This document shows, piece after piece, positions 1 to 10,291 of a stretch of 64,000 nucleotides of DNA; position 1 is the stretch's first letter; each line of letters opens with the position of its first letter. The notes beneath the pieces are model-generated. The model saw only the letters and a list, made by a program, of their open reading frames with translations. It was not told the origin of the DNA and did not search any database. Source of the DNA: Diphasiastrum complanatum (taxonomy: Eukaryota > Streptophyta > Lycopodiopsida > Lycopodiales > Lycopodiaceae); the NCBI GenBank assembly GCA_029204225.1, contig CM055111.1, forward strand, positions 266,453 to 330,452, in the 5' to 3' direction. The position numbers and the translations under genes are program-made.

Positions 1-137
1 ACAAAGAGGTGAAAATTGCAATCTTTCCTCACTTTCTTATGAACCCTTGTATACACTTCATAATCATCACTGTCATTAAGAATCTCATGTACTTTTGCAA
101 GGAGGCTCAAATCCTCTCCTGGCTTTTTAAGATCCAT
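1..137 (-). CDS. Unrecognised partial ORF running off the left edge
   Basis: An ATG at 137 on the minus strand opens a frame of 45 codons that is still open at base 1. An in-frame TGA lies a few codons upstream, so this ATG is the earliest possible start. The peptide begins MDLKKPGEDLSLLAKVHEIL and is rich in Asp, Glu and Lys. I recognise no domain. It could be a small gene fragment, an exon or a chance frame. Confidence 0.25.
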   Translation of the reverse strand, partial: MDLKKPGEDLSLLAKVHEILNDSDDYEVYTRVHKKVRKDCNFHLF

Positions 138-179
138 GGATGTTGATGATTTGTGTGTGGATATTCACATCGTCTGATA

Positions 180-480
180 TAATGTTTGAGGTTCAGCTTA
201 GTCATCTCCACATTGATCAACATCAGTCAACATCAGTCTGTTCATATATGTCATTGTACAAATGTCGATATGGTAACTGTGATTTTGATATTCATATTGC
301 TTATCAACGTCATCAAACCTGATCATCAAATTGTAACTATCATTGTGATTTTCATACTGATCCAAATATTGACCATATTGATGTTGACAAACACTATTGT
401 CATCCCAATGTTCATACACTCATCAACATTATCAAATGGGGCCTTCATATTGATCACACACTGGTGCTCATAGTCATTGT
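180..480. repeat. Degenerate tandem units of about 60 bp
   Basis: The plus strand shows a recurring pattern built around 'gtaact..gat.ttcata.tg' and 'atcaacatcat'. On the minus strand it reads as related peptide units containing 'YEN/YEY/YEH ... DDVD/DNVD'. The reading frame shifts between units, so this is decayed repeat rather than an intact gene. From about 481 to 1338 I see no recognisable gene. Confidence 0.3.
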
Positions 481-1338
481 TGTTGTGGTCAAATTCACAC
501 TTTGATTGATCTTCTTGTTTGAATTTGTGGTTTGATGGATATTTGTCATGAACAATAGACTGTGTAAACCAGTATTGATTCTGGAACCCTGTGGGTAATC
601 GCTCCGCCAAAACTTTTACATAATCTTTTGTAACCCGACCACAAAGGTACACCGATCAGATTGTACCACTTGGAAAATATCGAATGATGCCATAAGCCTA
701 AGATTCAGCAGACAGGTTCCGCGTTCAGGAACTACACTGGTTCCAGAACCCTTTCTTGTGTTAGACATAGTTCCGAGGCCAACCATACTTTGAAATGCAG
801 GCTGAGACTTTCCGTCCTATGAGTCTTGAATAGATGTTGAGATTGCTGTGCCTTATAATTGGGTTATGTGAGACGAGGTCTAAATGTTACTGAAGCAGCT
901 CCTAGGTCAGATTTTTCAAAAATGTGCGAGCGTGTAACATGAGATTGGATGTTAAGATAGGTGAATCTAAATTCCTCCATAGGCGAGTGAAGGAGTTCAC
1001 CTGAAGAAGGGTGCCGAGCCTGGTGAAGATTATCAGGCGAGTCTCATTTTTTTGTGAATAAGAAAGTGTCATTTCAGATGCACCATGCTGCGAGCGTGTC
1101 AGAAAGATTTAAAGTCATCCAATTTTTCAGAAGTGTCTGATATTGTATCTGGTTAAGCTTATATGTTTAATTTTGAGGACAATCTGCTAAAACGTTATAA
1201 TAGGAATGGAGAAATGTATATGAGGCACTACTACACATATAGATACATGGCCAAGGATAATGAAATCCTTCAAACTGAGCTGGGCACAGTGTCCTAAGTC
1301 AGATGGTGTAGAGAATTTTTTCACCGTGTAGGCCAGCA

Positions 1339-1530
1339 CTAGATAACAAACAAAACGGATTGAATGATGTAAATAGAAATGATCAGGTCGTTCTTCTATT
1401 GAAATCCTTTCTGGCTAATTACTCCGTAGGCTCACTAGATAACAAACCAAATAAATCGAATGATGGAAATAGGAATGCTCAGGTAAAAAAAATTCTATTG
1501 AAACCATCCCTGGCTACTAATGGTGTTGCC
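1339..1530. repeat. Two-unit tandem duplication, period 96 bp
   Basis: The sequence starting 'ctagataacaaac' at 1339 recurs at 1435 with clear similarity through the 'ggaaatag(g)aatg.tcaggt' and 'ctattgaaa.cc' blocks. The units are diverged by scattered substitutions. From 1531 to the LTR at 1873 nothing else is recognised. Confidence 0.6.
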
Positions 1531-1872
1531 GAAACTTATTTATTGCAACGAAATAGGTTTTTCTGTTCCCTGCATAGTCTCATTCTCTTATCCTACTCTT
1601 CCAATCAGTGTCATGCACTAACAAGCATTTCCAACAAAGAAGGCTAATTAATCAATGGCTGCCGATAGCTCAAGGAAATCTCAACAAAGATCTCCAATAC
1701 AAAGATGATGCTCCCCTACAAAGAGCCAAGACTCCAAACTCATGACTAACAAATGAATAGCCTTAGTACCTATTTATACTATGCAAACGCTACCTCCCTT
1801 TAATTGATTTGAGGGAAATATGACTTTAGGACCCAAATTAGGAATCATGTAGAATAGTGTTCTGGGGCCTGC

Positions 1873-2300
1873 TGTAATAGATCCTAACACCACAGTAGGG
1901 CAAAAACTAACTGATCCACCCAACCTTGGCCTATTCCCTGATATAGAGTAAGGCCCCTCCTAGCCCAGTGTGAGGACTGGTAAGCAAGAAGTCATTTTGC
2001 CAGCAAGTGGGAGTCACATGTCTTCATAAAGAGAGTAGATAAAATGGTTCTATGCAACTGCCCCAGTGTCGGCCACGTGTCACTGCGTGGCCGACTACAC
2101 GTCGGGACCCAACTGGGAGCCCTATCCTACTGACAGGGTCCCTAGGCTTGTGTTAGGCCCGCCATGGCTATGGACCGTGCTAGGGCACACTACTCACACT
2201 GTCTTGCCCTGTTGGTCATGTACGCTAGACATGACCCTGACTGTGGTATCTGACCTATCTATGTTCTCTAGGGTTCGGCATTGGTACTGAGCTCATAACA
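1873..2300 (-). repeat. GYP1 3' LTR
   Basis: On the plus strand it begins TGTAATAGATCC and ends GCTCATAACA, giving the expected TG...CA ends. It matches the LTR starts at 7644 and 32512. It is longer than its relatives because of an extra block of about 68 bp near 1983-2050. Confidence 0.85.
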
Positions 2301-2317
2301 CTCCCTTCCCCCTAAAG
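2301..2317 (-). other. GYP1 polypurine tract
   Basis: On the minus strand the sequence directly before the 3' LTR is TAGGGGGAAGGGAG, a textbook position and composition for a plus-strand priming site. Confidence 0.8.
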
Positions 2318-3620
2318 AACCGTCTTGGTCCTCTAAGACAAAGTCTGGAAAAATCTTGTGAAGGACGTTGCCCTCTTTCCCAGTGGCATTCTCAACAAGC
2401 TGATGATTCCACTTAACCAGATATTCTCGGTATAGAGTATGACGAGTCTGCGTCTCTCTACTATCAAGAATCTCCTCTGGTTCATGTGGAGGTTTGCTGA
2501 GGATCCAATGGAGAACTAGAACACTGTCCCCTACCAGATTGTCTGATCTGGTTAAGGCTTTTCGTAACTGACTTACATGAAAGACTGGGAAAAACCTTAC
2601 TACTGTGTGGGAATTCTAGTTTCATAGGTGACCTCGCCTAGTCTCCCACTGATGGTAAAGGGACCACAATACCTTGGAGACAGCTTAGCACACACACTCC
2701 TGACTTGAGGGTTTTAGAGTCGACTGGGACTATCAAATAGACTTTCTCACCAGTGGAGAATTGCACATCCCGTCAATGCGGATCTGTATAATGCCTGGCT
2801 CGATCCTGGACTGCCTGATGCTACGCTTAGCATGTTCTATCATCTGGTTTTAGGTCCTCTAAAAAGTTTCTAGTTGCTTCAACTTTTTCTTGTTTAAACC
2901 CTATAGCTGTGGGTGAGCGTGGCTGAAAACCGTACATCAGCATAAATGGGTTGTATCCCGTAGCTGAATGTTTGGTACTGCTGTAAGCAAACTCTAATAT
3001 CGAGAGATACTCCTCCCAATTAGTTTCTGCTTGCTGACGTATGCACGAAGCATATCCTCCAGCACCTGATTTACCCTCTCTGTTTGACCGTCCGTCTGTG
3101 GATGGTCGGTGGTACTCATATTAAGTTTAGTATAGAGATGATGGAATACTGCCCTCCAAAAAATTTCCAGTAAACTTACTGTCCTGGTCGCTGACTATGC
3201 CGGAAGGCAGACCGTACAATTTAAATAGCCCGTCTACAAACAACCCCGCTAACTCTGGAGCTCTAACGGTTGTTTGGTCGGAATGAAATGAGCCATTTTG
3301 GTCAGATGGTCAACTGTGACCCATATAGCGTCATTAACCCTTTTGGGTTTTAGGCAGGCCTACAATAAAATCCATGGAGATACTCTCCATTTACCAGCTG
3401 GTATTTCTAAGAGATGCAACAACCCTCCTGCCTTTAAACGCTTTGCTTTGTTTACTTGACATTCTGGCAACTGGTTACATACTGATGGACGTCCTTTTTC
3501 ATACTGGGCCAAAAAAATTGCCTACGAAGAAGCTCATAGGTCTTCTGTATGTCTGGTGTCCCGCACTAGGATTGTCATGACATTCATATAGGACCTGCTG
3601 CCTATAATCCTCTGAATTGG
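2318..3620 (-). pseudogene. GYP1 integrase and chromodomain remnant
   Basis: Reading the minus strand, the region begins near 3620 with the zinc-binding start of integrase (VLYECHDNPSAGHQTYRR). It continues with the core end (STDGRSNRE, a decayed TDGQTE motif, near 3100), then NWEEYLSILEFAYSS and FMLMYGFQPRSP. Close to the polypurine tract lies a chromodomain-like segment with EEILDSRE and EYLVKW at about 2400-2510. Several stops and frame changes show it is dead. In live relatives the chromodomain is thought to direct integration to particular chromatin. Confidence 0.8.
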
Positions 3621-5846
3621 GGACACATACTCCATCTCTATAGAGCAAGTACTCATCCTGAATGGAATATTGTTTCCATTTGAATCCTTGAGTCAACTGA
3701 CCCTCAACCACTTGGGTTTGCTTGGGTAATATAGGCTCAGAATCCTCAACGTCATCTGACGACGTATACTCGGACTCATCATCATCCTCAACGGAAGCTG
3801 CCGTATTCTTGGATGAACTGGCACCAGCCCCGAAAACTGGTTCTGGAGTCTGTAACGTCTGCTCTGGACTGAGTTCCAGATAGTAGAAGAAGAATGCATC
3901 ATGCTGGCATTTCCCACTCAAGGACTCGAGTAACTCATTACGAAATCTGAGTAAAACTCAGCTCGTTTTATCATAGGCATTCTGCTAAGGGCATCTGCTA
4001 CTGTATTGAATTTTCCACGTCTGTATCTGATAGACATGTCAAACCTCTTGCATCGACTCAGCCCAACGAGCTTTCCAACCTCTAAGCTCAGGTTGATTGC
4101 AAAGGTATCTGAGACTCTCATGGTCTGTTAGGAACCTCAAAGTTGGCACCATACAAATAATGCCTCCAAGTCTTTACGGGCATGGACTATAGAAAAGAGT
4201 TCCTTTTCATAGGTACTGTACCTAGTCTGAGCTGGCTCGAGTTTTTTACTCTCGAACGCAACTGGTCGTCCACTCTGAGTTAGCACAGCAACCTACTGCA
4301 AAGTCGCTAGCATCTGTTTCGACCACAAATGGCTGATTGGGGTCGACGACCTTTAGAATTGGTTGCTGTAGCTAAGGCTATTTTTGAGAGCATCATGTGC
4401 GAACTCCCAAATGAACTCCTTTCCCTTCCCCTTAAGAAGATTTGTCATGGGAACTGCTATCTGAGCATATTTCTTGACGATCATCTGTAATATCCCGCCA
4501 AACCAAGAAAGATCTGAAGTTCCAAAATATTCTGAGGTCTCAGCCAACTAAGTATGGCTTTAACCTTATTTGGGTCCATCTTAATCCCATCTGAAGAGAT
4601 AATGTGACCCACAAATATGCTACTTCTTTAACGAAGAATTCACACTTGGATTGTTTAGCATAAAGCTTATGCTTTCTGAGCAGTCGAAACACCTTTCTGA
4701 GGTGTTTTAGATGCTCCTTCCTCGTTTTGCTGTAGACGAGGATGTCATCTAAAAATACGACTACAAATCTTACCCAAATATAGTCTGAGGACACTGTTCA
4801 TCAAGGTCATAAAGGTAGCTGGAGCATTTGTGAGCCCAAATGGCATTACCTTAAACTCATAATGACCGTGACAAGTCCTAAAAGCTGTTTTCGAGACATT
4901 TTCTGATTTTATACGGACTTGATGATATCCCGATTTGAGGTCAATTTTACTAAAAAACTTAGCCACCGTCGAGTTGGTCAAACAACTCGTCTGCCCGAGG
5001 CATAGGGTATTTATTCTTTATTGTGACTTTATTGAGGGCTCTGTAATCTACGCAAAGACGCATAGACCCCTCTTTCTTTTTCACCAATAGGACTGGTGAG
5101 GCCCATGGTGAACTACTGGTCTGAATTTGGCCTTTCCCAAGATAATCTGTTAACTGCCTAGTTATTTCTTCATCCTCTGTTCGGCTGACCCGATACGGAG
5201 TTTAGAAACAGGTGTTGTACCTGGTACTTAGGTTTATTACATGATCTACCTCTCTGCTAGGTGGTAAACCATGTGGCAAATCTTCAGAAAAAAACATCTT
5301 TAAATTTAGACGATAAAGTTTCTAATTTACTGATTTTCTGCTGAATAGAACTGGAAATAGAAACTTCAGGAATAAACTGAAAGTCACATAAGAATACCTG
5401 ATGGTCTTCATCTTTGATTAGCTGACAGAGCTCTGAACTGCAGACCATAGGACTGTTGGGAACATCATGCTCCCCATGCAACTGGATCTCTCGGCCTTTA
5501 TGCTGAAAGCTGAGGGTGTTCTCCTGATAGTTTCTGTGGAGGGAAGGTCCTAGACTGTAGAGCCAATCTCTCCCGAGAACAATGTCTGTACGATCCAGGT
5601 GCATTATCTGAAAGTTTATTTCATCTTGGTACCCCTGAATACCAAGATTCAAATTACTTACCATAGTTTCCCATATTTTTTTATCTTCACCCTTAGCTAA
5701 TGAAACTATGTACCTATGCTGACTAGGTACTTCTGGTAGTTTAAGCTTTTTTAACCAGGGTGTAGTTGATGAAATTATGGGTTGCCCCATCATCAACCAT
5801 AACTCTTACTGACTGGTTACCAACTTTCCCATGCATACGTACTAGG
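3621..5846 (-). pseudogene. GYP1 protease, reverse transcriptase and RNase H remnant
   Basis: The minus strand carries the aspartic protease region, with the conserved [19 protein letters not shown] stretch near 5600. Reverse transcriptase follows ([16 protein letters not shown] near 4930, and the catalytic [12 protein letters not shown] near 4750), then RNase H with KSKKLE-type and [16 protein letters not shown] segments near 4000. The frame is broken at several points, for example near 4980, 4550 and 4350, and there are small deletions relative to GYP2. The order PR-RT-RH-INT is that of Ty3/gypsy. Confidence 0.85.
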
Positions 5847-7097
5847 TCATGCGACCCCAAAGCTGAAGGGTCTCGCTAGCATTGCAGAGGTCAGCTGGCA
5901 ACAGTGTTCATGATCTTCATGATACACTTTGATCTCGGAAGCTGCCGAGTCACTGGGGAAACATACAGTCTGAACAAGATGAACTTGTTTTTTATCTTTC
6001 TTATCTTTTTTAGTGAAAGGCCAGATACTGTCTGACTGTGTGTCCCTTGCCCATACACACAAAGCACAAACGTTCTTGTTTGGCTTTCTCAAAATCATTT
6101 GGTTTTAAGGGCTGTATGAGTGAAGGGCTTTTCTGAGGAGCGTCACTTTTAAATTTATCTTGATTATTTCTTTTTAAAAATTTCTTTTTAAATTGAAAGT
6201 CTTTCTGAGGAGGTTGCTCAGAAAGTGGTTGCTGTCTCGCCCTCTTCCTACCCACTGAATGATCATAGATTTGAGCATATCTGAGAGCTTGGTCAAGGGT
6301 AGTAGGCAAGTTTCTCTGGACCTCTACTTTATATTCATCTTTGAGGCCACGGACAAATCCCCTGATTTTCTGATAATCATCCAGATTTTTAATCTTTAAA
6401 ATTGCTTTTCGATACTGCGAGATATATTGGATGAGGGACTTGTCCATTATTGTTCTTTCCCAGGCTTCCCAGGCTCTATCAAGTTCATTTTCAGGTAGGA
6501 ATTCTCTTAGGAAGGCTTCTTCAAAGGCCTTCCATGACCGGGGAGTCTGCCCAGTCTCCTGGAGATTTAACCACCACTTATAGGCCATAGGCCCTAAGGA
6601 AAGGACTGGCCTCAATAGCTTTGCAAATGGTCAGGGGTCTGTTTAAGAGCATGAATGTTCTTCCATTTGCTGAGGAAGGTTTGTAGAATATCTGCATTTC
6701 TATCCTTCTCTTCCCCATTGAAAGTAGGAGGCTTTAAATCTTAAAAACACTGGGGTGAGACCGTAAAGTCTCACCCGAAACTGATGGAAGTGGAAAAGGG
6801 GATAACTGAGAAGTGGAGGGAAGGCTTCCTTTCGCGGAACTCAAAATCAAGCTTTGAGTTCAACGAACGAGTCGTCCACACTGGACTTGAAATTGGCTAA
6901 TGCCAACTTCAGTTCATCCACTTCTGTTACCAACTGGAAAAACTGCTCCTTGGTAACCAGTTCGTCGAGTTCTTCAGCGAACTGTTCCTGTTCTTCCAAT
7001 TCCATGGGTTCCTTCCCTTTACTGTAAGCCAAGGCTTCTGTATCAAGTTCCTCGAAGCCTCTCTCCGGGATTGATCAGGTCCTTGAGGAGTGGTCAT
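5847..7097 (-). pseudogene. GYP1 gag remnant
   Basis: The likely start is the ATG at 7097 (MTTPQGPDQS), matching the GYP2 start [11 protein letters not shown] frame change near 7030 leads into [20 protein letters not shown]. The retrotransposon gag core ([19 protein letters not shown]-like, near 6580) and a CCHC knuckle beginning CFVCMGKGH (near 6040) follow. The last cysteine of the knuckle is lost at a small deletion that is not present in GYP2. Confidence 0.8.
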
Positions 7098-7629
7098 CTT
7101 CGGAACTGAAAGAGAGCTACCTTAACTTCTGAAGGAAAAAAAAGTCTAAAAGACTAATTTTACAACTGTACAAGGGAAAGGAAAGATGACTTAGCTATTT
7201 CTGAGGACTGTACTTCCAAAGAAAAGATGAAGAGGAACCCTCTCAGCTCTTTTTACCCTGTCTAGCGCTGGCCCTGCTAGGAAAATTTGCTTAAAAAACC
7301 CCTCAAACTTCCTTGGATTTCTCTGAAATTTCAGAGGTAGATGTCTGATCCTACAGCGATGGACCTGCTCGCTGGTTTCTACTCTAAATCCTTTCTAAAA
7401 TCTCCTATCAGATGTCTGAAATCTAATACAGATTGCTGCCTTTTCCAGCGATTTACCTACAGAAGGAATTCTACTTCTTACAACTGTAAATTCTCAGTGA
7501 ATTTCAAGGGTTTGAAGGCTGCACCTACAGCGATTCTCTTCCTTTAATCTTTCCTGAGAAACTGAGAAACATTTCCTATCTTCTGATAGCTTTCTCCACT
7601 GCTGCTCCTGAACTCCCTAGGATGGAGAT

Positions 7630-7642
7630 GGCTCTGATACCA
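7630..7642 (-). other. GYP1 primer binding site (tRNA-iMet type)
   Basis: The minus strand reads TGGTATCAGAGCC, one base inside the 5' LTR. This is complementary to the 3' end of plant initiator Met-tRNA. Confidence 0.85.
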
Positions 7643-7643
7643 G

Positions 7644-7919
7644 TGTAATAGATCCTAACACCACAGTAGGGCAAAAACTAACTGATCCACCCAACCTTGC
7701 CTACTCCCCGATATAGAGTAAGCCCCCTCCTAGCCCAGTGTGAGGACTGGTAGCATGCAACTGCCAAGTGTCGGCCACGTGTCACTGACGTGGCCGACTG
7801 CACGTCGGGACCCAACTGGGGAGCCCTATCCTGCTGACAGGGTCCCTAGGCTGTGTTAGGCCCGCCATGGCTATGGACCGTGTTGGGGCACACTACTCAC
7901 ACTGTCTTGCCCTGTTGGC
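7644..7919 (-). repeat. GYP1 5' LTR, outer end missing
   Basis: It matches 1873-2300 and 32512-32871 from TGTAATAGATCC up to 'ccctgttgg', then departs abruptly. It lacks the 68-bp insert found in the 3' LTR. Confidence 0.8.
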
Positions 7920-9509
7920 TGTTAAAAAATGACTCAACCCTAAAAACTAGAAGAAAGCCCCCAAGCAATCGTTGTGGTAATAGCCAATCATAAAATAATA
8001 TCGACCACTGAAGATATTGAAGGAGAGGACATAAATTCTCACAAAAAGTATTCTAGAAGCAAGTCAGAAAAATCTACAAAGCACAGTGCATCAATTGTAA
8101 ATCATGTTGTAAACATATTGCTACTGCAATGGTCATTGTGACACTAATATAAACACTAATAAGTCGAATGTAAATGCAAAACATAAAGAATCATGATGAT
8201 CCGCTCAAGGCACTCTAATAGCCCAAGAATGCCATAAGAAAGTGTCGTCATGCAAGATCTCAACAATTGAGATATCCAAAGGCAGTCGAATGGCCCAGGG
8301 ATAACACAGAAAAAGTAAACGCAGCAACCATAGCAACAAAAAAAACTAGAGCAAATCCATATATGAAAGGACAAAGATATGGAAGAATACATGGATATAT
8401 AAGTATCCCATTGAGATAAGCAGCAAGGATCATCTATGGAATGTGCTCTGAACAAGGCCTAATTACAAGCTGTACCTTACCACCAATAAACGTGCAACCA
8501 TATGCCATATCTAATGGCGAAAAGTAATATTTGGAACTGAAAAAGGTACAACACCTAGAGTAAGGATCAAAGGTAAGTAAAAGAACCAAGGACATTGATC
8601 AACACATGAGGATACCGCACCAAGGAATAAACCATGCATATCAAACTATGAGCTTCGGTATGCTTAGCAATGGACAACTAATAAAATAGAAGCAAAAAAC
8701 TCGTCAGGAAGAACCTCGACAGTGCATGCGAAATGGACAAGCTCAACTATTGAAAGTATATTCCATGAGTCTATGGAATCATCAATAGGGATCATAGGAA
8801 GTACAGTGGCAACTGGAGCAACTAACTTAAGGGAAGTAGCACCATCGTAAGAACTAGGAGGAAGATCAAAATACCGTCACTGCAAAAAATGAAGGTAACC
8901 ATGCCAAGCTATATTAAGTGGCCATGTAGATTTAGCAACCAAGCACGCCGTATATCAGTGAGTATCAATGGAGCAGCACATGTACATACGCCCCAACATA
9001 GCAGCAAGGACAAAAAATGTCTGGCCCACACTATCCAAGAGAAACCGGGCATGATGGTGATCAACAATCCAAGTGTTCTTGTTAGTACATGCTTAAGAAA
9101 AGGAAAAAAATTGGTCATTCAGCATTTTACTTGCGCTCTGAAAGATGCTACCCTGTATGATATTTTTATCTATAAACTTCCTAAAATATCAACACGTCCT
9201 TGCATACAGATGAGACTGCAAGAGCATATAACGGTTCCGACCCAGCTTTGAGAAACGTATTCATCCGCAGCAATACAGCGACAAAACGATCAGCTGTTGT
9301 GAATTAGTTGCCCGTTACTTATGAACACACACTCACAAGCTTGCTGTCAACTGCAAAACGATTAGTTGCCCATTAATTATGAACACTCCTTAGTTGCCCT
9401 TTAATGATCAGCCGTTAATTAAGCTCGCGGGCCAGCAGGGTCGTATCATCTGTGAAATGCAGAATGCGCAGGCCAGCAGGGTCGTTTATCATTTTTTTTT
9501 TAACTTACA
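7920..9509. other. Unassigned 1.6-kb stretch
   Basis: I find no supported gene. Minus-strand frames between 8150 and 9120 translate to hydrophobic peptides broken by stops, suggesting an old repeat. The phrase 'gggccagcagggtcgt' occurs twice, near 9430 and 9470. Nothing here resembles the missing 3' exons of the NTMC2T3-like gene. Confidence 0.4.
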
Positions 9510-9512
9510 CTA

Positions 9513-9573
9513 ACTCGTTCCGAGCCAGTACGTTCCGGAACGGAACGTTCCGACCCATTTTGCTCGGAACGGG
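9513..9573. repeat. Cluster of GTTCC/GGAAC dyads
   Basis: An outer inverted pair, CTCGTTCCGAGC at 9513 and GCTCGGAACGGG at 9562, encloses a nearly self-complementary core at 9530-9551 with alternating CGTTCC and GGAACG. It could be a transposon subterminal repeat or a hairpin-prone site. I found no partner end. Confidence 0.55.
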
Positions 9574-10002
9574 CTTCTAAGATCTGCACCAACGAAAATA
9601 GCAGCATCAGATGACGAGCACCAAGCAGGAGGACCATAAGAACCACAACAACAACAACTATGCAATATCACTAGAGACCAAACTATCCATAAGGCTCAAA
9701 AGTGTATATCACCAGCATCGATTGTAGCAAATCCATTCATGACAGCACAAGGATAGAGTAGAATACATGGAAACTGATATAAAAGGATCTCAACGAGATC
9801 AACACCAATAATTATCTGAAAGACATTCTTGACAATGGATGCAGAAGCATTGTATGTTCGTTTGGTGTGTGCTTGCTTGAATCCAAATAACCTATTTTCC
9901 ATTTGGATTACTCATGTGATTTGATTGTGTGAACTAAAAAAGAGATACCTTTGTTGTGATGCTAACCTCATAAACCAAAAGAGTTGTGGGGCCCATCCTA
10001 TT

Positions 10003-10011
<9 letters not shown>

Positions 10012-10068
<57 letters not shown>
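10012..10068. repeat. (GA)n microsatellite at the 5' splice site after exon 10
   Basis: About 28 perfect GA units on the plus strand, which is CT on the coding strand. The tract begins immediately after the GT of the presumed donor at 10069-10068. Confidence 0.97.
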
Positions 10069-10069
<1 letters not shown>

Positions 10070-10071
<2 letters not shown>

Positions 10072-10291
10072 TTCCATATTGTATCCTCAAATATGGATCA
10101 CTTTTTCCTGTTCTGTCTTTAGGAGCAAGGTTCCTTCCCTCCAATACTATGACTTTTAGCTTTCTACCAGTACGAGATGGAAGAACTGGCCAAGATCCAA
10201 GCGTGTTTTGATGTTCCATAGAGGTGTCTGATGCCAATGGTTTAGAACTATCATGAAACAGCCATTCTTTCATGGTAAGCCTTACAATTAC
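10070..10291 (-). CDS. NTMC2T3: NTMC2T3-like exon 10 (residues 443-516)
   Basis: The acceptor is TTTGTTTCAG and the exon begins [10 protein letters not shown]. It contains the linker after C2A and the first strands of C2B ([14 protein letters not shown], then [17 protein letters not shown]). The exon ends AAG followed by GTCTCTCTCT, so the donor GT is the first two bases of a CT microsatellite. The expected continuation, beta strands 3-8 of C2B, is not found at lower coordinates and probably lies beyond base 1. Confidence 0.88.

Larger units (their letters stand above)
1873..7919 (-). mobile_element. GYP1: chromodomain-type Ty3/gypsy LTR retrotransposon, decayed
   Basis: A minus-strand element with a 3' LTR at 1873-2300, a polypurine tract just inside it, then (reading the minus strand) gag, protease, reverse transcriptase, RNase H, integrase and a C-terminal chromodomain remnant. 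An initiator-Met-type primer binding site abuts the 5' LTR at 7644. The outer end of the 5' LTR is lost: homology stops at about 7919, roughly 90 bp short of the end seen in the 3' LTR. No TSD can therefore be tested. Many frameshifts and stops interrupt the coding region. A sister copy, GYP2, lies at 28485-32871. Confidence 0.9.

Noticed and set aside
8156-9118. A membrane protein gene on the minus strand
   Set aside because: Hydrophobic translations are short, broken by stops and carry no recognisable family motif or splice-consistent extension.
1-10000. Remaining C2B and C-terminal exons of the NTMC2T3-like gene
   Set aside because: I looked on the minus strand for the rest of C2B (NPVWN-type motif and following strands) and found none; they presumably lie outside the window.
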